A stretch of 64,000 nt of DNA from JABGPL01 sp964387885. Its GTDB lineage: Bacteria > Electryoneota > AABM5-125-24 > Hatepunaeales > Hatepunaeaceae. This document shows, one piece after another, positions 43,702-51,727 of this stretch; position 1 is the first letter of the stretch; each line of letters starts with the position of its first letter. Made by a program: the position numbers and the translations under genes. The notes beneath the pieces were generated by a model. It was not told the DNA's origin and did no database searches. It worked only from the letters and a program-made list of their open reading frames with translations. Location of the stretch: contig CAYLYZ010000014.1 of NCBI GenBank assembly GCA_964387885.1, positions 1-64,000 on the forward strand. The letters run 5' to 3'.

Positions 43702-45186
43702 TTAGGATAAAAAACCTATTTCCGCGAGCGCTTCCCTCGCAATGACTCTGTCATCAAAAGGATGCTTAATCCCATTAATTAACTGGTAATCCTCTGCACC
43801 TTTTCCTGAAATAACAATAACATCACCTTTTTCAGCAGCCTGAACAGCTCCCCAGATGGCTGCCCTCCGGTCTCCTTCAACAGTGACTTCATGTGAATAT
43901 TCAGGCTTAATCCCTTTCAGGATGTCATTAATGATACCTACCGGATCTTCTCCACGTGGATTATCATCAGTGATAAAGACCAGATCAGCAAGTTCTGCTG
44001 CAATCCGACCCATCTCACTTCTTTTTGATATATCCCTCTCCCCTCCACAACCAAACACCGAGATCAATCTTCCCTGAGCTAATGATTTAACAGATTTCAA
44101 ACAATTCTCAATCGCATGTCCGGTGTGAGAATAGTCTACAAATACAAAAAACGGTTGCCCGGATTTTATCGGTTCCATCCGTCCGGGAACTAATTCCAGA
44201 TTTTCCACACCATGAACTATGTCCGATTCCTCTATACCTAATGCCTTTGTAATCCCCACGGCCAATGCAATATTCTCACCCTGATATTCACCTATAAGAG
44301 AAGTCTTGATATCCATCTCTTTTCCAGACATTGAAATTTGGTAAATACCACCTTCAAGTGAATTTGAAATAGTTGAGACCTTTATGTCAACTTCCGAACC
44401 CGGAGCGCCAAATGTTATTGCCTTACCTCGATTTGCCTTAAGCATTACCGAACTGAACGGATCATCACCGTTTATAACAGCTGGGCTTTTCGGATCTATC
44501 ATACTGAATAAAATTGATTTTGCGATCGCGTAATCATTCATCGTCGGATGAAAATCCTGATGTTCACTCGATAAATTGGTGAAACCAACAGCAGCGAATT
44601 CAAGCCCAACAACTCTACCTAACGCTAATGCATGGCTTGAAACTTCCATTACAGCCCAACCGCAGCCTGAGGAATTTTCACCTCTCATTTCGTCAAGCAA
44701 TGAACATATTCTGTCGATATCCGGAGTTGTGAGTGGTGCATCAATCCAACGTTTACCGGTATCATAACCATTGGTAGTTATTACACCACATTTCTCTCCG
44801 GCAGCGTTCAGTATCGATTTGATAAGATTAACTGTCGAAGTCTTCCCATCAGTTCCTGTGATCCCAATCAACCGAATATTTTGAGATGGATTATCATAGA
44901 TCAGATGTGACAATTCAATCAGACTTCGTCGAAAATCGGGAATTCTCACCAGAGGCAAAGGACTGGTTTCCGGTAGGGATTCAGTTGTAATTGCCATCGC
45001 AGCACCCTTACTCTTTGCGTCCTGCAAGTATTCCAATCCGTCAAAATTCTGTCCTTTTTTTGCAGCAAATACATAACCGGATTGTAGCAATCTTGAATCT
45101 TGTGAAATCCCGGTAACAACCTCGGGAAGCGATCCAAGAACACTAATGACCCTGATTTTCCTCAAGAGTTGAGACACATCTGTCAC
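43702..45186 (-). CDS. murE: UDP-MurNAc-L-Ala-D-Glu:meso-diaminopimelate ligase
   Basis: MurE adds the third residue of the stem peptide. The 494 residues contain GYVFAAKKGQNFDG, P-loop GITGTDGKTSTVNL, EVSSHALALGRV and TNLSSEHQDFH. They also contain VFVDYSHTGHAIEN and ITDDNPRGEDPV. DNPR is the signature of the meso-diaminopimelate-specific type, so the wall is DAP-type. The gene abuts the ftsI-like gene with no spacer. A fusion with murF was considered, but the length fits MurE alone. Confidence 0.94.
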   Translation of the reverse strand: MTDVSQLLRKIRVISVLGSLPEVVTGISQDSRLLQSGYVFAAKKGQNFDGLEYLQDAKSKGAAMAITTESLPETSPLPLVRIPDFRRSLIELSHLIYDNPSQNIRLIGITGTDGKTSTVNLIKSILNAAGEKCGVITTNGYDTGKRWIDAPLTTPDIDRICSLLDEMRGENSSGCGWAVMEVSSHALALGRVVGLEFAAVGFTNLSSEHQDFHPTMNDYAIAKSILFSMIDPKSPAVINGDDPFSSVMLKANRGKAITFGAPGSEVDIKVSTISNSLEGGIYQISMSGKEMDIKTSLIGEYQGENIALAVGITKALGIEESDIVHGVENLELVPGRMEPIKSGQPFFVFVDYSHTGHAIENCLKSVKSLAQGRLISVFGCGGERDISKRSEMGRIAAELADLVFITDDNPRGEDPVGIINDILKGIKPEYSHEVTVEGDRRAAIWGAVQAAEKGDVIVISGKGAEDYQLINGIKHPFDDRVIAREALAEIGFLS

Positions 45187-47289
45187 TTATAATTTCCTCG
45201 CCGTAAGTTCACATATATCACCAACTTCTGCTCTTGATCCAACTCTCAATGATTGCTTAACAACCAATCCTGTGCCTTTGGTTTTTACAATTAATCCCGT
45301 CGATGTTGCTTTACAAATAGCATCTCGCAATGAATTGTTAATAAAGCGTGGTACAATTACATCTCCACCTGGCAGTTCATTTTCAGGCCCCAATGTCAGA
45401 TATATTGTCGAACCAGCTTCAACAAGTTCGTCCGTCTCCGGCAACTGATAATACGCAATGTTGCCCCTTCCATGTACTTTCAGCCTTAAGCCTTCAGATT
45501 GAATTTGTTTTTTTGCTTCGTTTAAAGGAATCGAACAGTAATCTCCCACTCTGATCATCCTGTCCGGTCCTGATTTCTTTGAGGCACTTGACCTCATTAT
45601 TTCAGGTTTAAGACTGATGATTCTCTCTGCAATTCTGCGAAAAACAGGCGCCGCCACCACTCCTCCGTAGTATCCACCCTCCTTTGGATCGTCGACAATT
45701 ATCAAAATCAGAATTTGAGGATCTTCAGCCGGGAAAAATCCACAAAAACTCGATAAATATTTTGATTTATAGTACCCCCCGTTAATTAGATCGGGTTTAC
45801 TTGCTGTTGAAGTTTTCCCCGCAACACTCAGATCTTTTAAGAAAGACGCCCTTCCAGTTCCATTTTCTACAGCTTCAATTAGAAAATCTGTGAGTTTTTC
45901 AGCAGTTCGTTTAGAAATAATCCTCTCACCCGGTCCTATCGGCTTTATTTCCAATCCCTGTCCGGGCGTTCGGGTACCATAAATGATGCTTGGATTAAGA
46001 GCTATCCCATCATTTGCAACTGCCTGATATGCCATTGCCAGAGCAAGAGGCGTTACAGCAATTCCCTGACCTATAAGAACGTTTGGTTTTCTTAGCTTTG
46101 ACCATTTGTCAACGTCGGGAACAGAACCAACTCTCTCTCCCGGTAACTCTATTCCCGTCTTTTGAAAAAAACCAAACCTCGAATAGAACCTCATCAAATC
46201 AAATGAGGTTATTGATTCACAGAACTTGATCATTCCGACATTGCTCGATTTGCTTAAGGTCTGTGTAAGAGTAATTAATCCATAATTGTGCACATCATGA
46301 ATTCTTCTCCCGGAAATTGAAATATATCCCGGATTTGTGTCAACAAGAGAATTAGGTTTGGCAATTTCATTCTCAAGTATCATTGCCATCGGAATAACCT
46401 TCATCACTGACCCTAATTCCATTAAATCACAAATACTACTGTTCTTTTGATTAACTGTAGGATAAGACTCGGGATCGTTCGGATTATAATCGTTTTTTGA
46501 TGACATTGCGAGAATATATCCTGATCTCGGATCAAGGATAATCCCGTTCGCACCCGAAGCATCATGTTCAAACATCGCTCTTTCAAGCTCTTCCTGCAGA
46601 ATAGATTGAAGGGCAATCTCGACAGTAAGAATTACATCACCACCGTTTATCGCCTGTTTGTGCGATAGATTCTGGCGAATTTGGGGATTCCCATTCACGT
46701 CAACATTTACAACACGATGACCGGGTGATCCTCGAAGGATTGAGTCGCAAACAAGCTCAATTCCGCTAACACCATTAAGATCCGGATCACCGAAACCTAC
46801 GATTTGTCCTGCAATGTTATTGTATGGATAGGCACGACAAAAGTCCGGTTTTTGTATCAGGCTCCATCCAAGCTGTTCAAGCTTATCCGCCTGTTCAGGT
46901 GAAATCTTCCTGTCAAGAGTAATCTCATACGCTTTATTTGAGAGAAGTTTGAGATAATAATCCCTGTCTCTGCCGGTTACTGATTCAAGGTCACGAGCCA
47001 GTCGCTTCGGATCTAAGAGTTTATACTTATTAATTGCTATTGAAAAATGATTTCCGAGATTCTCAGTCAAAGGGAGTCCATCACGAGAGTAGATCATTCC
47101 CCGCAATGGTTCAATTACAAAGTGTTTCCGTCCTCGCTGATCAGCTATCCGATGTAATCCCTCACAATCGAAAAGTTGGATTAAAGTCAACCGCACAAAG
47201 GCAATACATATTAATACCAACATTACTGATCCGACAAAGGAAAACCTTTTCCTGGAGTTATAATCTTCTAAGCTCGGATCTCGTTTCAT
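45187..47289 (-). CDS. ftsI: Septal class B penicillin-binding protein (FtsI) with two PASTA domains
   Basis: This transpeptidase cross-links septal peptidoglycan. There is one N-terminal membrane segment (FVGSVMLVLICIAFVRLTL), a PBP dimerisation domain (RGMIYSRDGLPL ... YPYNNIAGQIVGFG), and the transpeptidase domain with SxxK as ELGSVMK, SxN as KSSNVG, and KAGK-type motif VAGKTSTA. The last motif has Ser where KTG is the rule. Residues 580-700 form two PASTA repeats, so the protein resembles SpoVD/PBP2x-like members. At 700 residues it is long for FtsI but usual for the PASTA type. It lies four bases after the ftsL-like gene. Confidence 0.9.
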   Translation of the reverse strand: MKRDPSLEDYNSRKRFSFVGSVMLVLICIAFVRLTLIQLFDCEGLHRIADQRGRKHFVIEPLRGMIYSRDGLPLTENLGNHFSIAINKYKLLDPKRLARDLESVTGRDRDYYLKLLSNKAYEITLDRKISPEQADKLEQLGWSLIQKPDFCRAYPYNNIAGQIVGFGDPDLNGVSGIELVCDSILRGSPGHRVVNVDVNGNPQIRQNLSHKQAINGGDVILTVEIALQSILQEELERAMFEHDASGANGIILDPRSGYILAMSSKNDYNPNDPESYPTVNQKNSSICDLMELGSVMKVIPMAMILENEIAKPNSLVDTNPGYISISGRRIHDVHNYGLITLTQTLSKSSNVGMIKFCESITSFDLMRFYSRFGFFQKTGIELPGERVGSVPDVDKWSKLRKPNVLIGQGIAVTPLALAMAYQAVANDGIALNPSIIYGTRTPGQGLEIKPIGPGERIISKRTAEKLTDFLIEAVENGTGRASFLKDLSVAGKTSTASKPDLINGGYYKSKYLSSFCGFFPAEDPQILILIIVDDPKEGGYYGGVVAAPVFRRIAERIISLKPEIMRSSASKKSGPDRMIRVGDYCSIPLNEAKKQIQSEGLRLKVHGRGNIAYYQLPETDELVEAGSTIYLTLGPENELPGGDVIVPRFINNSLRDAICKATSTGLIVKTKGTGLVVKQSLRVGSRAEVGDICELTARKL

Positions 47290-47292
47290 ATC

Positions 47293-47664
47293 TTAACGAG
47301 ACCTAAGTGAAAGATGTAGCATTGAAATAATCCTGTAATCTAATTTCTTGGGAAATGATGCAACCCATAACGTATCTGCCGGATAATTCTGACAGATCAT
47401 TCCGAGTTCTTTTGCCTTTTTACTTATCCTAACGTATTCAGTGGATTGAGCAAGATCTAACTCGAGGTTAGATGCTTCATTATACAAGCTGCGATTCGAC
47501 ACTTCCGCCGTAATTAACCTACTTGCTAACATATTATGAAAGTGTTCCTTCCAGACCCAAATTGATCCTAAAAGGAAAAATGCGATTACAAACGTGAGTA
47601 ATTTGCTCACCCAGTCCGTCGGCAGGTTGATGTAAGTCCTCCACCCCTTCATGTACAGGCTCAC
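47293..47664 (-). CDS. ftsL: FtsL-like division protein
   Basis: The 123-residue protein has a short cytoplasmic tail, one membrane segment (LLTFVIAFFLLGSIWVW, about 22-38) and a helical, probably coiled-coil, periplasmic part (ITAEVSNRSLYNEASNLELD). A LAQSTEYVRISKKAKELGM stretch resembles the FtsL/DivIC 'IE..A...LGM' motif. Identification rests on topology and on position between rsmH and ftsI, since FtsL sequences are poorly conserved. MKGWRTYI at 47652 is an alternative start. Confidence 0.78.
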   Translation of the reverse strand: MSLYMKGWRTYINLPTDWVSKLLTFVIAFFLLGSIWVWKEHFHNMLASRLITAEVSNRSLYNEASNLELDLAQSTEYVRISKKAKELGMICQNYPADTLWVASFPKKLDYRIISMLHLSLRSR

Positions 47665-47756
47665 TTTGTAGAGTGTATTGTTTAACCGAAAGAATTATTC
47701 TGTTTGGCTCAAATTGCCCTTGCAGAATCAGAAAATGAGGCATTAAAGCCTCTGAA

Positions 47757-48671
47757 TTACATCTTTTTTGCAGCTCTCAGTTTGGCAGAACGCGCATAGG
47801 GATTTTCACTGATCTCCACAGCACTCGGCGTTACCACCTTCGGAGTCAGGACCTCGAGCTTTGGTTTTGTAGAACAGACACACACCGGAATTTCTGGTGG
47901 GCAGTGACATTTTTTGCTCCAGTGTGTAAAAAACTGCTTAACTTTCTTATCTTCAGAACTATCGTACGAAAGACATATCAGCACTCCACCGACCTTTAAG
48001 AGGTTCAGCGCAGCAGCCATCGCATTATCTATTGCATCAAGCTCTTCATTTAAAAACACCCTTATCGCCATGTATACACGACTTAGACTCTTGATTTCAT
48101 ATTTACCAGGACAGATTCTGTGAATTATTGCCGATAATTCGGAACTCTTCATTATAGGTCTATTCTTTATAATTTCTGCAGCAATCGGTGAAGCAAGTTT
48201 CTCCTCTCCATATTTTCGGAGGATCATCGTAAGTTCTCTCCGCGAAAGTGTATTTATCAAATCTGCTGCTGTCATAGGATCATCCGGTGAATACCTCATG
48301 TCAAGTGGTCCGTCGAACTTATGAGCGAAGCCCCTGTCAGGATTTTCAAGCAATTCCCGAGAAACTCCCCAATCCCCGATTATCCCATCTACATCAGCAA
48401 TACCCTCTTCAGCAGCAATCTGTTCAAGATCGTTATGATTGCCATATATAATGTTTACATTCTTGAATCCACTTAATCGTTTCGAAGCACGTCTAATTGC
48501 TTCCGGGTCCCTGTCAATACCAAATAATACCAGTTCTCTTTGTGTTTTCTGAAGCAAACGGATAAAATATCCACCACTCCCCAATGTCAGGTCAAGAAAC
48601 TTATCTCCTTGTGTAGAAAGGAGAATGTCTGTGACTTTCTCAACCAAAACGGGTTGATGATAATTTAGCAT
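47757..48671 (-). CDS. rsmH: 16S rRNA m4C1402 methyltransferase RsmH (MraW)
   Basis: RsmH N4-methylates C1402 in the decoding centre. The 304 residues start NYHQPVLVEKVTDILLS and include motif I FLDLTLGSGGYFIRLL (usually D.T.GGGGHS), GIDRDPEAIRRA, GIIGDWGVSRELLENPDRGF and PLDMRY. They also include RVYMAIRVFLNEELDAI and LSYDSSEDKKVKQFF. The usual D.GVSS.QLD is altered to DWGVSRELL, a divergence shared with other genes of this cluster. It lies 30 bases after mraZ and 92 before ftsL. Confidence 0.92.
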   Translation of the reverse strand: MLNYHQPVLVEKVTDILLSTQGDKFLDLTLGSGGYFIRLLQKTQRELVLFGIDRDPEAIRRASKRLSGFKNVNIIYGNHNDLEQIAAEEGIADVDGIIGDWGVSRELLENPDRGFAHKFDGPLDMRYSPDDPMTAADLINTLSRRELTMILRKYGEEKLASPIAAEIIKNRPIMKSSELSAIIHRICPGKYEIKSLSRVYMAIRVFLNEELDAIDNAMAAALNLLKVGGVLICLSYDSSEDKKVKQFFTHWSKKCHCPPEIPVCVCSTKPKLEVLTPKVVTPSAVEISENPYARSAKLRAAKKM

Positions 48672-48701
48672 CTTGATATCAGATATTGACTCAAGAGTAC
48701 T

Positions 48702-49148
48702 CTATATTCTTGAAAACAATTGCTTTGCAACATCATGGGGATCATAATCAATCTGTCTTAAGTGATCTTTAAAACTCTCTGGTTCCCAGATTTCCATTTT
48801 TCCTCTGACGCCAGCAATTGTAACTTTTTTCTCAATACCAGCCCATTTCAGTAAATCACCAGGGATGCGAACACGGTGCTGATTATCGATCTGACACGTA
48901 ATAGACCATGAATGTAATGCCTGCATCATTTCTCCATAGTCATCATCACTCATGACATTGAGAAAATCATTGTCGAGACTCTCGTTCCATTTTGTCAGTG
49001 GAATAAGCAGCAAACAAAGATTACTGCCTTTGGTAGCAACCAGTGTCCGGTTATCAGCTTCCTGAATCATCGACCTGTAATTAACGGGAATTTGAAGTCG
49101 AAACTGACCATCAAGTGTATGCTCCCATTTCCATGTAAAATTATACAG
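48702..49148 (-). CDS. mraZ: Transcriptional regulator MraZ, CTG start
   Basis: MraZ is an AbrB-like DNA-binding ring protein that represses its own dcw operon. From the first ATG (49070) the protein would lack half of its first AbrB-like domain. The frame continues upstream as YNFTWKWEHTLDGQFRLQIP then VNYRS, a recognisable MraZ N terminus (Y..H.LD..GR..IP..R). The only near-cognate codon at the right place is CTG at 49148-49146, seven bases after AAGGAG (49161-49156), with an in-frame TGA at 49169-49167. This gives 148 residues, the normal size. The second repeat (CQIDNQHRVRIPGDLLKWAGI) is well kept. The DxKGR motif of the first repeat is changed to DGQFR. Confidence 0.85.
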   Translation of the reverse strand: MYNFTWKWEHTLDGQFRLQIPVNYRSMIQEADNRTLVATKGSNLCLLLIPLTKWNESLDNDFLNVMSDDDYGEMMQALHSWSITCQIDNQHRVRIPGDLLKWAGIEKKVTIAGVRGKMEIWEPESFKDHLRQIDYDPHDVAKQLFSRI

Positions 49149-49198
49149 GAGGCTTCTCCTTAAAAATCAAATGTTTATGAATCAAATCTCCTAACAAT

Positions 49199-49285
49199 CC
49201 CAAATTTTCCCTTTTTGTGCCCTAATCTTACAATTTTTCCCCTATTAGTACCTGATAGGATAATAAAAAAATTCAATCTTGTCAA
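49199..49285 (-). promoter_or_regulatory. dcw operon promoter with helically phased GGG boxes (probable MraZ sites)
   Basis: Reading towards mraZ, TTGACA (49285-49280) and TATCCT (49262-49257) are separated by 17 bp. Downstream come GGG-containing boxes at 49242-49239, 49222-49220, 49211-49209 and 49201-49199, at steps of 20, 11 and 10 bp, all on one helix face. Known MraZ operators are TGGGN direct repeats at a 10-bp period, so autoregulation is likely. The expected transcript starts near 49250, placing the boxes in the leader. Confidence 0.65.
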
Positions 49286-49734
49286 GGGGAATCTACAAAA
49301 TATTCACATAAATTGGTAATGAAACACACTTGAATACGCTGGAAACCAAGCCTACTCTTTGATTGGGAAGATTTGTTTTTTTTCCTGTTTTTTATTGATT
49401 ATTTTCACATCGAAATTATTAGATTCTCAACACATCGACAAAAATCACAAATCAAAAAACAATCGTTGATATGTCACGCTTGATAATCCGGTTCGAGACG
49501 AGTTTATAATAACATCTGTAGAAATCCATTATAACATTTCTTGAAATACATACGTTTTGGATCGCGTGACATGGGCTACTTGTTGACCAAGTTTCTTTAA
49601 AGAGTAATTCTTAAACATATTTAGTATCAATGTTTATTAAACTCTTACCAATAATGATACCCGGGTAATAAATATCCCGGGCAATACAAACACTTTGCAT
49701 TACAAGAAACGCTATATTGTAAATATCTTTGTTA
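49286..49734. other. AT-rich spacer between divergent mraZ and radical-SAM-like gene
   Basis: No gene is seen. It holds a perfect 9-bp inverted repeat atgtcacgc/gcgtgacat (49471-49479 and 49564-49572, 84 bp apart). It also holds a cccggg ... cccggg hairpin (49660-49665 with 49676-49681). Neither can be assigned a role. Long A/T runs suggest curved upstream promoter DNA. Confidence 0.5.
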
Positions 49735-49763
49735 TTGACACCCCGTAAAATTTGTTGTAACTT
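49735..49763 (+). promoter_or_regulatory. Promoter positioned for a leaderless mRNA
   Basis: TTGACA (49735-49740) and a weak -10 TAACTT (49758-49763) are 17 bp apart. The expected start of transcription falls on or next to the ATG at 49770, and there is no Shine-Dalgarno site, so the transcript may lack a leader. Confidence 0.45.
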
Positions 49764-49769
49764 GTTAAT

Positions 49770-50855
49770 ATGAGCGGATTCACACCTATATTCGAGAACA
49801 AACACTTCGATCCTGATTTCTGGCATAAATACTCAATTTGCACATATCCTAACACCGGACAAGGAAAATCCGAATTACCGGATTTCAGCAATCAACTTCG
49901 AACTTTTGATGAAATTCTCTCAAAATCAAACATCGCGAGCAATTCATCTTGCAGGACCCATATTCCGGATCAGATATGGATCGGTGCGGGATGTGATCCG
50001 TATTGTCGGCAGGAAAAACGGGAACGTCTGACTCGACGAATACTTGAAGTAATTGCAAAACACAAATGTTCGGTGTTCATTGCTACTCGGAATGTACTTG
50101 TCTTGCGAGACATCGATCTAATTCAGGAGATCAATGAGATTAGCCATGCAACGGTTGCAATTACGTCTTCAAGTTTGCACATTAAAACTCTGAGATATGT
50201 TGAGCCGAGAGCGACCTCTCTGAATAATCGAAAACTAATTGTTAAGCGACTTCAAAGAGCAGGAATTGGAACCGGATTAATGGTTACGCCGTTCATTCAG
50301 GGAGCAAACGACAGCACTGCGGAGCTTGAAAAGACCTTTAAATGGTCAGCTGAAAACCATCTTGACTTCGTCCTCTTTCCCAGTTTATTTGCCGATTCGA
50401 GAGGGAGGGTAACGAGTAGTTCTAATTTGATTCGGAAAGGTCCAAAAAGATACCCAACCGGGAGACTTTCTCCTCATGAGTCCATCTGTGATTCGTCAAC
50501 AGATTCAATTATTTTTCAGCTCTCTCGGAGGTTCAACGTTTCGCTAAGAATTGCGAGATTTTGCCCTTCAGATTTCAGAAAGGAGAATTACCGATTTGCC
50601 GCTGACCTTGCTGATCTGGCATTTTATCGAAGGCTATGCAGGCTTCCATTCCGAGTTTTGTTGAAAGCAGCGCGGTGCGTTGATTCTTTAAATACGGACA
50701 TCCGCAACCTGATCAGACAGAATTCACTTCTCAATCAACCCTGGATGGAAAAATCGATTTTACCGGAAGTTAACGCACTTTTAGAAGGTAAGAACACAAC
50801 GGATATCATTAACTCTTACTCAGTTAGTCCAGGATCAGGTGGAAATCATGAGTAA
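49770..50855 (+). CDS. Radical-SAM-like (spore photoproduct lyase/Rv2578c-like) protein without cluster cysteines
   Basis: Residues 70-230 match the barrel of the SPL/Rv2578c radical-SAM family: IWIGAGCDPYCRQEKRERLT (family: LGTNTDPYQP.E), FIATRNVLVLRDIDLIQEI, VAITSSSLHIKTLRYVEPRA, and AGIGTGLMVTPFIQGANDS. In that family the N terminus carries NPY.GC.H.C.YCYA, which binds the iron-sulfur cluster. Here the corresponding first 60 residues have no CxxxCxxC, and an in-frame TAA at 49758 rules out a longer N terminus. The protein is therefore probably not a radical enzyme, or is a remnant. It overlaps recO by eight bases, so the two are likely co-translated. Confidence 0.65.
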   Translation: MSGFTPIFENKHFDPDFWHKYSICTYPNTGQGKSELPDFSNQLRTFDEILSKSNIASNSSCRTHIPDQIWIGAGCDPYCRQEKRERLTRRILEVIAKHKCSVFIATRNVLVLRDIDLIQEINEISHATVAITSSSLHIKTLRYVEPRATSLNNRKLIVKRLQRAGIGTGLMVTPFIQGANDSTAELEKTFKWSAENHLDFVLFPSLFADSRGRVTSSSNLIRKGPKRYPTGRLSPHESICDSSTDSIIFQLSRRFNVSLRIARFCPSDFRKENYRFAADLADLAFYRRLCRLPFRVLLKAARCVDSLNTDIRNLIRQNSLLNQPWMEKSILPEVNALLEGKNTTDIINSYSVSPGSGGNHE

Positions 50856-51690
50856 GAATATCGGGCCTAAGCCTGAAGAAGCCCTTGTTCTCAGGTCAAT
50901 CCGACATGGTGAAACATCGAGGATTTTAACCCTTTTCAGCAGAAAACATGGAAAGTTTGCTGTTATTGCAAAGGGAGCACGTCGCAGCAAAGGGAGTGGA
51001 ATATCTGGCACAATCGAACCACCGAGCCTGATTGAAGCACAGGTTTACTTTAAGAAAACTCGATCTGTACAAACTCTCGGGCAGGTTTCACTCATCGATG
51101 GATATAGAGCACTAAAAACTGATTTAACTGTAACTGCTTATGCATCTGTTGTCCTTCAATACATGTATCGCTCATTTACAGACGATGACGTAAACGAAGT
51201 TGCTTTTATAAATGCAATTAGTGCACTTTCACGTTTAGAGAAAGTACAAAACCACTCTGAGGCTTCAACTACAGCTGCCAGTAAAGGTAGAAATGGAGAA
51301 AAACTTCGGTTAATTCTCGGGAATTTCCAATTAGAACTCATCGAAGCCTTAGGATTTGGAATAGATTTATCGCAATGTCCGATCTGCCATAAGACCGAAG
51401 CCGACATTGGACGTTACAACCTTCTTGTCTTTGATTCCGGTGGAATTTGCTGTACGACCTGTAAACCATCTGGTAACCAGGCACAACCGCTTACAGGTGA
51501 AACCGTCAGGATTCTCCGCAGACTCTCGAGCACTGGAATTTCGGGAATCAAAAACCTTAGGATCAGTAAAATCGCAAGAGATGAATTGATTAAGATACTC
51601 GAAAAATACCTCAAGTATCATCAACCATCACTCGGTAATTTGACATCTCTTGCTATGTTAGACAAACTGGAAAACCCAGTTATTATTTAA
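50848..51690 (+). CDS. recO: DNA repair protein RecO
   Basis: RecO anneals strands and helps load RecA with RecR. ATG at 50848 is chosen over GTG 50839 because an AGGTGG precedes it. The N-terminal OB fold is seen in EALVLRSIRHGETSRILTLF and GKFAVIAKGARRSKG, followed by a helical domain and a zinc site (CPICHK ... CCTTC). Overlap with the preceding gene suggests one operon. At 280 residues it is slightly long because of a low-complexity insertion (EASTTAASKGRNGEK). Confidence 0.9.
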   Translation: MSKNIGPKPEEALVLRSIRHGETSRILTLFSRKHGKFAVIAKGARRSKGSGISGTIEPPSLIEAQVYFKKTRSVQTLGQVSLIDGYRALKTDLTVTAYASVVLQYMYRSFTDDDVNEVAFINAISALSRLEKVQNHSEASTTAASKGRNGEKLRLILGNFQLELIEALGFGIDLSQCPICHKTEADIGRYNLLVFDSGGICCTTCKPSGNQAQPLTGETVRILRRLSSTGISGIKNLRISKIARDELIKILEKYLKYHQPSLGNLTSLAMLDKLENPVII

Positions 51691-51727
51691 AGATATTCAT
51701 CTGGATCGTTTTAGAGAGGAAGCACCC

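Noticed and set aside
49471..49572. 9-bp inverted repeat atgtcacgc/gcgtgacat in the mraZ intergenic region
   Set aside because: The arms are 84 bp apart and no matching regulator is known from the window. Recorded in the spacer entry only.
51440..51470. Possible selenocysteine or recoding signal near the RecO cysteines
   Set aside because: The reading frame is uninterrupted and the zinc ribbon is normal, so no recoding is needed.
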